Assembly (NCBI GenBank): GCA_016792625.1
Contig: JAEUKK010000159.1
Location: forward strand, 1 to 64,000
DNA: 64,000 nucleotides
Direction: 5' to 3'
Source: Deltaproteobacteria bacterium
GTDB taxonomy: Bacteria; Myxococcota_A; UBA796; UBA2385
Part shown: positions 26,562-34,482 of the stretch, one piece after another
Position numbering within the stretch: position 1 is the first letter of the stretch
How the letters are laid out: the number at the start of each line of letters is the position of its first letter
Made by a program: the position numbers and the translations under genes
Notes under the pieces: generated by a model
Seen by the model: the letters and a program-made list of their open reading frames with translations, nothing else
The model's database searches: none
Told to the model about the DNA's origin: nothing

Positions 26562-27461
26562 ATGATGACCGAGAGTTTTCGCTCCAACCCCGGCTCCGTC
26601 CTCATCTGGCAGTGGCGGAACGCCCTCTACTACGCCATCGCCGGCGCGGCGGCCTGGGCCCTCATCGTGCCCGCTGGCCTCAAGGAGCTGCAGCTGCCCG
26701 TGACGCCCATCTCGGTGGTCGGCGCCGCCATCGGCATCTTCGCGTCCTTCCGCGCGAACCAGGCCTACGACCGCTGGTGGGAGGGCCGGCGCCTCTGGGG
26801 CGGCCTGGTCAACGCCTCGCGGCACTGGGCCAGCCAAGTGCTGGCCTACCTGCCGGCCGACGAGGCCCCGCTGGCCGAGGCCTTGGTGCTGCGGCAGGTC
26901 ACTTTTGTGCACGCCCTGCGCTGCCGCCTGCGTGGCCAGACCCCTTGGGAGGACCCGGACTTCCGCCGGGTCGGCGAAGACACGCCCGCCCTGCGCGGCA
27001 GCACCAACCTGACCGCGGCCCTGCTGCTGGCCCAGCTGCGCGCGCTCGCCGCCCTGTCCGACCGGGGCGGCCTCGACCCGCACCGCCTCGCCTCGCTCGA
27101 CCGCACGCTGACCGAGCTCATCGGCCTGCAAGGCGGCTGTGAGCGCATCCAAGGCACGCCCCTGCCGCGGGGCGTGGGCTTCATCTTGGTGCTGCTGATC
27201 AACACCTTCGCCATCTTCTTGCCCTTCGCCCTGGTGCACGACCTGGGCTGGGTGGCGGTGCCGGTCAACGTGGTGGTCTGCCTCGCTTTTGCGCTGATCA
27301 GCGAGGCGGGTCGGGTGCTCGAAGACCCGTTCAACCTCTTCTACAACGGCCTGCCGCTGCACGATCTCAGCATCAAGATCGAGCGCAACCTGCGCGAGGC
27401 CCTCGGCCACACCGCGCTGCCCGCGCCGGTGGCCGTGCAGCCGCCGGGCGTGCTGATGTAG
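26562..27461 (+). CDS. Bestrophin-like channel (UPF0187 family)
   Basis: The product has 299 residues, the usual length. Family hallmarks are FRANQAYDRWWEGRRLWGGLVNASR near residue 70 and GRVLEDPFNLFYNGLPLHDLSIKIERNL at the C-terminus, with two hydrophobic hairpins (YYAIAGAAAWALIVP and GFILVLLINTFAIFLPFALV). Bacterial members form pentameric inner-membrane ion channels, some of them cation-selective. Substrate cannot be read from sequence. It stands alone between the kinase and a convergent lipoprotein gene. An ATG two codons after another ATG makes the exact start uncertain by one residue. Confidence 0.9.
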   Translation: MMTESFRSNPGSVLIWQWRNALYYAIAGAAAWALIVPAGLKELQLPVTPISVVGAAIGIFASFRANQAYDRWWEGRRLWGGLVNASRHWASQVLAYLPADEAPLAEALVLRQVTFVHALRCRLRGQTPWEDPDFRRVGEDTPALRGSTNLTAALLLAQLRALAALSDRGGLDPHRLASLDRTLTELIGLQGGCERIQGTPLPRGVGFILVLLINTFAIFLPFALVHDLGWVAVPVNVVVCLAFALISEAGRVLEDPFNLFYNGLPLHDLSIKIERNLREALGHTALPAPVAVQPPGVLM

Positions 27462-27488
27462 GCCGACCTAGCGCGGGGTCAGGCGCCT

Positions 27489-28448
27489 TCAGCGCGCCGG
27501 GCTGGCGTCGACCCGGAAGGTGTAGCGCTCATAGAGGTGCGGGGCCTCGGAGCGCAGCGGCGTATCGTAGACCGCCAGCCCGATGAAGGGCGCGAAGCGG
27601 AGGGAGTAGGTGCCGGCGGGCAGCGGGCCGTCCGAGGTCCAGGCGAATTCACCGGGGACCTCGGAGAAAGAGGATGTGAACAGCCGGTCTTGCTCGCTGC
27701 GGTCGCCGGCGAACAGCTCGACCCACATGGGGATGGTCTCGGGGAAGGCCATCGACAGGCTCACCACGCTGTCTTCGGCGATGGTGAAGCGGTACCAGTC
27801 GACCGGCTCGTCGCTCTCGCCGAGCGTCGAGACCATCCAGGCGCTGTGCTCGGCGCCCGTCGGCACGTGACGGGCCTCTGCGGCGGTGTTGTTGGGCTCG
27901 TAGCAGTCGTCGTACTCGGTCCAGGTCCAGCGCGCCTCGGCGGTGTAGGGCTCCTCGGGCCCGGGCAAGCCGCGGCCCCACTCGGCGAGGCCCATGACCA
28001 GCTCTTCGCCGGGCGCGGCCACACCGGCCAGGACGACATCTTCACCCGGCCCGACGTCAAGCTCGATCTGGAAGGTGCTCAGCTCGGGGTGCTCCAGCGT
28101 GAGGCCCATGGTCACCAGGTCATCGTCGGAGCGCGGGCTGACCAAGGTGAAGGTCAGCAGGCCGCTGAGGCGGTCGGCCGGCGCGAAAAAGGGCGTGAGC
28201 AGCTCGCCGGCATGCTCCATGGGGGTGGAGATGACCCCGGCGAGGGATTCGGCGGCCACCGGCAGACACTCGTCCAGGGTCGGGTCGATGAGCGGAGCGT
28301 CGCCCCCGCCAGAGCCTGCGCCGGTGTCGCCGCCGCTGTCGGGCTTGCCGCCGTCCACGCAGCCCACGGGGAGGGAGAGAAGCCCGAGCAGCGCGAAGGC
28401 GCCGCGCACGGGGGGACAGGACAAGGAGGAGGAGGAGGGGCTGTGCAT
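27489..28448 (-). CDS. Lipoprotein with a C-terminal PPC-like domain
   Basis: The product has 319 residues. The start at 28448 gives a signal ending in LLSLPVGC; longer starts add only an Arg/Pro leader. A DSGGDTGAGSGGGD linker follows. The C-terminal half begins CYEPNNTAAEARHVPTG and continues VDWYRFTIAEDSVVSLSMAFP, the pattern of bacterial pre-peptidase C-terminal (PPC) domains, which are beta-sandwich modules of secreted proteins. The N-terminal half is unrecognised. Probably on the outer membrane; ligand unknown. Confidence 0.75.
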   Translation of the reverse strand: MHSPSSSSLSCPPVRGAFALLGLLSLPVGCVDGGKPDSGGDTGAGSGGGDAPLIDPTLDECLPVAAESLAGVISTPMEHAGELLTPFFAPADRLSGLLTFTLVSPRSDDDLVTMGLTLEHPELSTFQIELDVGPGEDVVLAGVAAPGEELVMGLAEWGRGLPGPEEPYTAEARWTWTEYDDCYEPNNTAAEARHVPTGAEHSAWMVSTLGESDEPVDWYRFTIAEDSVVSLSMAFPETIPMWVELFAGDRSEQDRLFTSSFSEVPGEFAWTSDGPLPAGTYSLRFAPFIGLAVYDTPLRSEAPHLYERYTFRVDASPAR

Positions 28449-28519
28449 GGCGCGCTCGCTGGCCCGAGGGGCCGAGGGAGGGGCAGCCCGGAGGGCCGGG
28501 CGGTCGTGACCAGGGAGCT

Positions 28520-28559
28520 CCCGTTCACACACCCTCGGTACCGTCCGCCCGTGAACGGG
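28520..28559. promoter_or_regulatory. Inverted repeat between divergent genes, possible operator
   Basis: CCCGTTCAC (28520-28528) and GTGAACGGG (28551-28559) are perfect 9-base complements with a 22-base spacer. Their centres are about three helical turns apart. The site lies between the PPC-like lipoprotein gene and the rightward pair of genes starting at 28653. It could bind a dimeric or tetrameric regulator, or simply form a hairpin. Confidence 0.45.
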
Positions 28560-28652
28560 CCGTGAAGAGGCCCGGGCAGGTCCGAGGGAACCGGCGCCGC
28601 CGTGGGCAGATCACGCCGGTTAGACGCCACGCCCCGCTGCCCATGAGGACGA

Positions 28653-29150
28653 ATGCCGCCCCGCTCGCCTCCCCCGCTCAGCCCCCAGGGCCTGCCGCTG
28701 CGCGGCAGCGCCGGCCCCCGGGTGCTCAACGACATTGGCCTGACCGACGCCGAGCTTGCCGCCTTCCTGCCGCCCGAGGCCCCCACCCTGCTGCGCAGCG
28801 TGCTGTGGTGCCAGTTCAGCGGCCCGGCCCGCCTCGAGGACATCGCCGCGGCCTTCGCCGACCGCTACACGACCCGGCTCGTGCCCGACGCCCGGCGCTT
28901 CCCGCCGGACGGGCCCGAAGAGGGCGTGCCCGTGCGCGAGGTCGAGCTGATGACCCGCGGCCGCTACGCCCGGTACACCTTCCTGGGCATGCGGGGCGAC
29001 CACTACATCGAAGACGGCCACTTTCAGCTCGAGGCCACCTTCTTCGGCGCGGGGACGGGCTGGGGTTCGAACCGCGCGCTGTACAGCCGCTTCAAGGCCC
29101 TCGAGCTGCCCCGCATCGGCGCGGTCGACATCGTGGAGCTGACCGCGTGA
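28653..29150 (+). CDS. Conserved-looking protein of unknown function upstream of a cyclase
   Basis: The product has 165 residues, with no signal peptide or membrane segment, so it is probably cytoplasmic. It is compact and mixed alpha/beta with aromatic strands (RYARYTFLGMRGDHYIEDGHFQLEATFFG and GWGSNRALYSRFKAL). GAGG lies just before the ATG. The cyclase gene starts 16 bases after its stop, so the two are likely cotranscribed. I recognise no family. A regulatory partner of the cyclase is possible but only inferred from position. Confidence 0.65.
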   Translation: MPPRSPPPLSPQGLPLRGSAGPRVLNDIGLTDAELAAFLPPEAPTLLRSVLWCQFSGPARLEDIAAAFADRYTTRLVPDARRFPPDGPEEGVPVREVELMTRGRYARYTFLGMRGDHYIEDGHFQLEATFFGAGTGWGSNRALYSRFKALELPRIGAVDIVELTA

Positions 29151-29166
29151 CCACCCCGCGCGCGAC

Positions 29167-30828
29167 ATGGCCGGTGCCGCGGTGAGCGCCCCGCCCAGCG
29201 CGCGGGGGCCCGACGCCCCGGCGGCACTGCTCCAGGTCGAGCTCGACAAGGCCGAGGGCGTCAAGGCCGGCGGGATGGCCCTGCTCATCGCCGTCGGCAT
29301 CCTGCCCATCTTCGTGTTGATGCGCACCGTCGGTGGTTTCGTCGACCGGGTCGCCGCCCGGCCCGGCGTGGTGGCCGCGGTGCTCGGCCTCTCGGTGGTC
29401 ATGTTCGCCATCGAGGCCACCGCCTGGTGGACGGTGCGCCGCGAGACCCGGGCGGGCCGCCGCCTCTCGCGCTGGCCGGGCCGCCTGCTCGTCGCGCTCG
29501 AGGCGATGGCGCCGACCCTCGTGTTGGTCCTGATCGGGGCCTTTTTGCCGGGTGAGCACGCCCTGACCGCGCCCCAGCTGCTGCTCTACGCCGTGTTCAT
29601 CGGGCCGAGCGCGGTGCGCCTCGACCCCGGCCTGAGCCTGCTCTCGGGTGTGCTCGCCGCGGGCTCCTACGCGGTCGTCGCGGGCGCGCTGCTGTCGGCG
29701 GGGCGGGTCGACCACCCGCTGGAGCAGGACCTCGCCACCCACGCCATGCGGGTGCTCTACCTGTTGATGACCGGCGGAGCAGCGGCATTTGTCGCCGCCC
29801 AGCTGCGCCAGCGCTTCACCGCGGCCCTGCAGGCCAGCGCCGAGCGCGCCCGGGTGGTGCACATCTTTGGCCGTTATCTTCACGATGACGTGGTGGACCA
29901 TCTTTTGCATGACCCCGACGGCCTGCGCCGGGGCGGCGAGCGCCGCACCTTGACCGTGATGATGACCGACCTGCGCGGCTTCTCGAGCCTCGCCGAGGGC
30001 CTGCCGCCCGAGCGGGTGGTCGCCCTGCTCAACCACTACCTGGGCGAGATGGTGCCGGTCGTGCTCGAGAACGGCGGCACCATTGACGAGATCATCGGCG
30101 ACGCCCTGCTGGTCATCTGGAACGCCCCCGCCGACCAGCCCGACCACGCCCGCCGGGGGCTGCGCTGCGCGATCGGCCTGCAGCAGCGCATGGCCGCCGT
30201 AAACGCCTGGACCGCCGCCGCGGGCCTGCCCGCGCTCGAGATGGGCATCGGCCTGCACACCGGCGAGGCGGTGGTGGGCAACATCGGCGCCGACCAGCGC
30301 CAAAAGTACGGCGTGGTGGGCACCACGGTGAACCTCGCCGCCCGGGTCGAGTCGGCCACGGTCGGCGGGCAGGTGCTGGCCACCGCCGCCACCCTCGCCC
30401 AGGCCGGCGAGGGCCTGCAGCTCGGCGCGCGGCGGAGCCTGCGCCCCAAGGGCAGCGCCGCGCCCATCGAGGTGGCCGAGCTGCTCGGCCTCGACGGCCA
30501 GCGCCTGCCCGGCGCCGACGAGACCCTGTCGCCCGCCCCACCCCAGGCCCTGCGCCTGCGCGCCGTGCGCGGCAAGGAGCTCGACGCCGAGGCCATCGAG
30601 GCCCTGCTGCGCGCCGCGGGCCCCCGCCGCCTCGTGGTCCAGCTCGCCGCCCCACAGCCCGAGGTCGACGACGTGCAAATCGAGCACAACGGCGCGGTCG
30701 CCTACGCCCGCCTGAGCCCCGAGGGCCCCGACACCGCGCTGCTGCGCCTCACCTCCGCGGCCGGTGCCGCCGCCCTGCGGGCGGCCGGCCTCGCGCTGCC
30801 CGCCGATCCGACAACTGCAACACATTGA
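29167..30828 (+). CDS. Membrane-bound class III adenylate/guanylate cyclase
   Basis: The product has 553 residues. Residues about 35-225 hold roughly six hydrophobic segments (MALLIAVGILPIFVLM to VLYLLMTGGAAAFVA). A short signalling helix (VVHIFGRYLHDDVVDHLL) leads to the cyclase domain at about 255-440. Both metal-binding aspartates are there (MMTDLRGFSS and IIGDALLVIWNAP), as is the transition-state motif KYGVVGTTVNLAARVES. The C-terminal 110 residues are an extra unrecognised domain. The catalytic set looks intact, so it probably makes cAMP at the inner membrane. Nucleotide choice is not certain from sequence. Confidence 0.9.
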   Translation: MAGAAVSAPPSARGPDAPAALLQVELDKAEGVKAGGMALLIAVGILPIFVLMRTVGGFVDRVAARPGVVAAVLGLSVVMFAIEATAWWTVRRETRAGRRLSRWPGRLLVALEAMAPTLVLVLIGAFLPGEHALTAPQLLLYAVFIGPSAVRLDPGLSLLSGVLAAGSYAVVAGALLSAGRVDHPLEQDLATHAMRVLYLLMTGGAAAFVAAQLRQRFTAALQASAERARVVHIFGRYLHDDVVDHLLHDPDGLRRGGERRTLTVMMTDLRGFSSLAEGLPPERVVALLNHYLGEMVPVVLENGGTIDEIIGDALLVIWNAPADQPDHARRGLRCAIGLQQRMAAVNAWTAAAGLPALEMGIGLHTGEAVVGNIGADQRQKYGVVGTTVNLAARVESATVGGQVLATAATLAQAGEGLQLGARRSLRPKGSAAPIEVAELLGLDGQRLPGADETLSPAPPQALRLRAVRGKELDAEAIEALLRAAGPRRLVVQLAAPQPEVDDVQIEHNGAVAYARLSPEGPDTALLRLTSAAGAAALRAAGLALPADPTTATH

Positions 30829-30847
30829 TCATCGACCGTAACAAAAC

Positions 30848-30985
30848 CACGAGAGCCCAGGCCTTCGCGGCGAGCCCCCTCCTCGCCCAACGCCGCCCCA
30901 AAACGCGCCGTCGCGCACCCACAAGAGCCGAGGCCTTCGCGGCGCCCCACCTCATCGCCCACTCGAGCCCCAAAACGCGCCAAGC
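30848..30985. repeat. Two direct repeats with a 72-bp period
   Basis: Units begin at 30848 and 30920. Shared anchors are AGGCCTTCGCGGCG and CCCCAAAACGCGCC, and the latter recurs at exactly 72 bp (30896 and 30968). The units are imperfect copies. 72 is a multiple of three, so all frames are preserved, but no frame has a start, ribosome site and sensible composition. It lies in the convergent gap between the cyclase and the VOC gene. Confidence 0.8.
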
Positions 30986-31034
30986 CGGGGGCCGGATCTT
31001 GGAGAACCGGCAAAGGGGGGCCATTGCGGGCTGG

Positions 31035-31139
31035 CGCGCGGCGCTGCCATGCGCCGCGCGAAGCCTGCCCGCCGGCCCCCCTTGGCGGGGGATCCAAGGG
31101 GCCCCGCGGGCCCCTTGGCCGAGGGGTCCGGGGGCCGGC
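31035..31139. other. Pair of long perfect hairpins in a 477-bp non-coding gap
   Basis: The first hairpin has 10-base arms CGCGCGGCGC (31035-31044) and GCGCCGCGCG (31051-31060) with a 6-base loop. The second is nested: outer arms GCCGGCCCCC (31071-31080) and GGGGGCCGGC (31130-31139) enclose inner arms CCAAGGGGCCC (31094-31104) and GGGCCCCTTGG (31108-31118) with a 3-base loop. Neither is followed by a T-run, so these are not standard terminators. They may be a structured RNA, a mobile miniature element, or a barrier between convergent transcripts. Nothing else is seen in 30829-31305 beyond these and the 72-bp repeat. Confidence 0.75.
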
Positions 31140-31305
31140 GGCCCCCGGCTCCCACGAACCCAAAAGACCGGGCCAGCGCGCGCCCCGCGCAGCGACCACA
31201 CCGCCCCCGCGCAGCATCAGGCAACCGGCGCACAAAGCCCAGCGCAGCCAAAGCGCAAAAGCCAGCTCCGCAGAAGCTCCCGGCGCGCGCAGCGGAAAAG
31301 GGGCA

Positions 31306-31737
31306 TCAGCCCGCCGGAAAGGCCGCCATATCCATAAAGAAAACCTCCCAATGATGGCCATCGAGGTCAAAGAACGTCCGCGTATACATAAACCCATGAT
31401 CCGTGGCCGGCATCGCCTGGGTCGCGCCCAGCGCCAACGCAGCGTCGGCCACCTGATCCACCTCTTCGCGGCTGCCCACCGAGAAGGCCGTGATGTGCCC
31501 CGTGGTGGCGTGGCCCTCAGGCCGCGGGCGGGCGCAGAAGCCGTCGAAGCGCGGCTGCACCAGCAGCATCACAAAGGCGTCGTCGCCGACCAACATGCAG
31601 GTGGCGGTCTCGTCGGTGAACATCGGGTTGAAGGTGAAGCCGAGCGCGGTGAAGAAGGCCACGGCGCGGTCGAGATCAGCGACCGGCAGGTTCAAGAACA
31701 GCTTGCGGCCCGGGTGGGCGGGGACTTGGGGGCTCAT
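31306..31737 (-). CDS. VOC / glyoxalase-superfamily protein
   Basis: The product has 143 residues, one or two beta-alpha-beta-beta-beta units of the VOC fold. The opening (KLFLNLPVADLDRAVAFFTALGFTF) and the closing (ATDHGFMYTRTFFDLDGHHWEVFFMD) are typical of the PhnB/YaeR-like branch. Metal-ligand candidates are the His in TTGHITAF and the Glu in HHWEVF. The substrate cannot be told; glyoxalase, antibiotic-binding and dioxygenase members share this fold. Monocistronic, cytoplasmic. ATG at 31737. Confidence 0.87.
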   Translation of the reverse strand: MSPQVPAHPGRKLFLNLPVADLDRAVAFFTALGFTFNPMFTDETATCMLVGDDAFVMLLVQPRFDGFCARPRPEGHATTGHITAFSVGSREEVDQVADAALALGATQAMPATDHGFMYTRTFFDLDGHHWEVFFMDMAAFPAG

Positions 31738-31754
31738 CTGTGCTCCGGTGCCGC

Positions 31755-31796
31755 CAAAAGTGCAGCGGCCCGGGGCGCATAGCCTCGGGCCGCTGC
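31755..31796 (-). terminator. Intrinsic terminator after the lipoprotein gene
   Basis: Arms GCAGCGGCCCG (31762-31772) and CGGGCCGCTGC (31786-31796) are perfectly complementary, and four more pairs (one G-T) extend the stem to 15 with loop GCATA. Read leftward the stem is followed by ACTTTTGG, a short T-tract. It lies 22 bases past the stop of the lipoprotein gene at 31819 and before the VOC gene. This is the best terminator in the window. Confidence 0.78.
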
Positions 31797-31818
31797 TCCA
31801 CCCACTGAACAGAGGCGC

Positions 31819-32595
31819 TCAGCCGCCGGGAGCCGGGGCGGGCGCCGCCGGAGCAGGCGCTGGGGCCGCGCCGCCCGCCGCCGCCGGATCGGTGGGCGCC
31901 GCGCCGCCCGCCGCCGCGGGATCGGTCGGGGCCGCGCCGCCCGCCGCCGCCGGGTCGGTCGGGGCCGGGCTGCCCGAAGCCGCGCCCGCGTTCGGGTTCG
32001 GCGTGGTGTCGCGGTTGATCGTGATGGTGATGCTGGGGACACCATCGGCCAGGCTCACCGGGTTGCCCGGATAGTCCATGCTGATGTCATTGGCGTCAGG
32101 GCCGTTGCTCTCGTAGTCGAGGATGGCCGAGAGCTGGATCGCATCGGTGCCCTTGGGTAAGTAGAGCTCAAAGGGCCCGGGCTGGGCGATGCGGATGACC
32201 GCGACCGGCGCGTCGCCGTTGGCGCGCTTGGCGGTGGCGGTGTGCACGTCGATCTGGATCTGCCCCTTCTCCCACCCGGGGACCTCGACGGTGCCGCCGA
32301 GCTTGATCGAGCCCTCGGCGGTGGCCAGCGTGGCTTGGTCGGGGGCGCCGCTGCCGCCGCCGCCACCACCCTCGCCGCTCGGCGGAGGCGGGGGCTGACC
32401 GGGGCCGCCCGGGGCCGGCGTGCCCGCCTCACCCGAGGCGATCGGGGTCTCGGTGGGCTCGGAGCAGGCGGTGACCAGGCCGAACAGCAGCGCCAGCGCG
32501 CCGACAGCCATGGAGGAGCGGGGGCTCAGGCCGGCGGGCCGAGCAGGGGCGCCGGAGGTCAGGCCGGCGCGGGGGCCGGTGGAGGTGCGGGGCAT
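31819..32595 (-). CDS. Lipoprotein with Pro/Gly linker and three 11-residue C-terminal repeats
   Basis: The product has 258 residues. A lipobox LFGLVTAC follows a long charged n-region. The start at 32595 has AAGGAG upstream; the ATG at 32511 would remove 28 residues and lacks a ribosome site. A Pro/Gly-rich linker precedes a beta-rich central domain (LGGTVEVPGWEKGQIQIDVHT...IAQPGPFELYLPKG), about 120 residues. It ends in three copies of APTDPAAAGGA, encoded by a 33-bp tandem repeat at about 31865-31963. Function unknown. A strong terminator follows. Confidence 0.75.
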   Translation of the reverse strand: MPRTSTGPRAGLTSGAPARPAGLSPRSSMAVGALALLFGLVTACSEPTETPIASGEAGTPAPGGPGQPPPPPSGEGGGGGGSGAPDQATLATAEGSIKLGGTVEVPGWEKGQIQIDVHTATAKRANGDAPVAVIRIAQPGPFELYLPKGTDAIQLSAILDYESNGPDANDISMDYPGNPVSLADGVPSITITINRDTTPNPNAGAASGSPAPTDPAAAGGAAPTDPAAAGGAAPTDPAAAGGAAPAPAPAAPAPAPGG

Positions 32596-32796
32596 CGAGG
32601 AGGCTCCTTGCGTGCGCGGCCGCCCGCGGCGCGCGACCGCGCCCGGCGGGGGGATGGGCAAACCCTACAGATCCCGGCCGCGGGACGCAAGCGACCCCGA
32701 CCGGCACGTCGCTCTCGACCCGCGGCGACCACGGGCCAGCTGCGCCCCCCGCCTTCGAGGCCGGCGCGATAGCCGCGCCGCCGAGGAGGGCCCGCC

Positions 32797-34482
32797 GTGC
32801 CCCACGCTGAGCTGCCCGTCACCGCGCCCGCCGACGAGGATGGCGCGCTGCTCCTCGACGGGAACACCCTCCAGTTCGCTGACCTCGTCGAGGTCGCCCG
32901 TTTTGGCCGCCCCGTCCGCCTGCACCCCGAGGCCCGGCGGCGCATGGCGGCCTCGGCGGCCTGGGTCCAGGCGGCCGGCGCGGGTGACCAGACCGTCTAC
33001 GGCGTCACCACCGGCTTTGGCTCGCTGGCCCGGGTGAACATCGCGGCCAAAGACCGGGCCCTGCTCTCGCTCAACCTCATCCGCTCGCACGCGGCCGGGG
33101 TGGGCGCACCCCTGCCCGTGCCCGCGGTCCGCGCGATGATGCTGCTGCGCGCCAACGCCCTGAGCAAGGGCGCCTCGGGCTGCCGCCCGCTGCTGGTCGA
33201 CACCCTGCTCGCCATGCTCAACGCCGGCCTGACCCCGGTGGTGCCGGCCCAGGGCAGCTGCGGCTCCTCGGGTGACCTCGCCCCGCTGGCCCACCTCGGC
33301 CTCGTGCTCGCCGAGGGCAGCGGCGGCGGCCGGGCCGTGCTGCGGGGCGAGGAGCTCGACGCCGGCGAGGCGATGGCCCGCGCCGGCCTGCAGAAGGTGC
33401 GCCTCGAGGCCAAAGATGGCCTCGCCATCACCAATGGCGCGCAGCTGACCACGGGCATCGCCGCCCTGTGCTGCTGGGACGCCGACCTGCTCGCCCAGGC
33501 CGCCGAGGCCGCCGCGGCGATGAGCTTTGACGCCCTGCGCGGCTGCACCCGGGCCCTGCACCCGGCGGTGCACCAGCTGCGGCCCTACCTGGGCGCCCAG
33601 CAGACCGCGGCCAACCTGCGCCGCCTGCTCACCGGGAGCGCCCTGGTCGACAGCGTTCCGGGCAAGGTGCAGGACGCCTACGCCCTGCGCTGCGCGCCCC
33701 AAGTGCTCGGCGCCTGCCGCGACAGCCTGCGCTTCGCCGCCAGCCAGGTCGCGGTCGAGCTCAACGCGGCCACCGACAACCCCCTGATCTTGATGAACGC
33801 CGGCCCGATGGACGAGGGCTTCCCCGATGACCCCTCGAATCGGGCCTACAGCGCGGGCATGTTCCACGGCGAGCCGGTGGGCATGGCGATGGACACGCTG
33901 AAGATCGCCGCCGCCGAGATCGCCAGCCTGTCCGAGCGGCGGCTGTACCGCCTGACCACCGGCCTGCTGAGCCAGCGCCTCCCCCCGGGCCTCGCGCGGG
34001 CCGACCGCCCCAACCTCGGCCTGATGCTCCCCCAGACCACCGCCGCGGCGCTGGTCAGCGAGAACAAGGCCCTGGGCTGGCCCGCCAGCATGGACAGCAT
34101 CCCCACCTGCGAAGATCAAGAAGATCACGTGGCGATGAGCACCACCGCCGCCCGCCGCGCCGCCGCCGTGCTCGAGAACAGCCGCCGGGTCGTCGCCATC
34201 GAGCTGCTCGGCGCCGCGCACGCCCTGGCCATGCGCCGCGAAGAAGAGCCCGGGGTGCGGCTCGGCGCGGGCACCGGCGCCTTGCTCGACCAGCTCAGCG
34301 CCCTGCCCGGCGCGCTCTCGACCGATGGCGCGCCGGCCGAGGCCATCGCCGCCATCGACGGCCTGCTCGTGGCCGACGACTGGCGCGCCGCCTTGCCGGC
34401 CCTGCTGCCGGTCGGGCCGGTCGACCGCCCCTTGCGCCGCGCCTTCGAGAGCGCCCCGCAGCACGTCGAGGTGAGCCGATGA
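32797..34482 (+). CDS. Histidine/aromatic amino acid ammonia-lyase with an S-S-G MIO triad
   Basis: The product has 561 residues. The MIO-enzyme fold is clear. YGVTTGFG carries the catalytic Tyr (residue 68), SHAAGVG has the Ser-His pair typical of His- or Tyr-specific lyases, and TNGAQ, QDAYALRCAPQ, FHGEP and QEDHVAM hold further active-site residues. The prosthetic group normally forms from Ala-Ser-Gly; here GSCGSSGDLAPLAH gives Ser157-Ser158-Gly159, keeping the essential serine but changing the alanine. The reaction would be trans-elimination of ammonia from His or Tyr in the cytoplasm. No other hut gene is nearby, so histidine catabolism is unproven. The stop overlaps the next start (ATGA). 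Confidence 0.88.
   Translation: MPHAELPVTAPADEDGALLLDGNTLQFADLVEVARFGRPVRLHPEARRRMAASAAWVQAAGAGDQTVYGVTTGFGSLARVNIAAKDRALLSLNLIRSHAAGVGAPLPVPAVRAMMLLRANALSKGASGCRPLLVDTLLAMLNAGLTPVVPAQGSCGSSGDLAPLAHLGLVLAEGSGGGRAVLRGEELDAGEAMARAGLQKVRLEAKDGLAITNGAQLTTGIAALCCWDADLLAQAAEAAAAMSFDALRGCTRALHPAVHQLRPYLGAQQTAANLRRLLTGSALVDSVPGKVQDAYALRCAPQVLGACRDSLRFAASQVAVELNAATDNPLILMNAGPMDEGFPDDPSNRAYSAGMFHGEPVGMAMDTLKIAAAEIASLSERRLYRLTTGLLSQRLPPGLARADRPNLGLMLPQTTAAALVSENKALGWPASMDSIPTCEDQEDHVAMSTTAARRAAAVLENSRRVVAIELLGAAHALAMRREEEPGVRLGAGTGALLDQLSALPGALSTDGAPAEAIAAIDGLLVADDWRAALPALLPVGPVDRPLRRAFESAPQHVEVSR

Noticed and set aside
30702..31397. Minus-strand frames of 150-231 codons across the 72-bp repeat
   Set aside because: No ribosome site, Arg/Gly/Pro-rich, and they run into the 3' end of the cyclase gene. 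I treat the region as non-coding.
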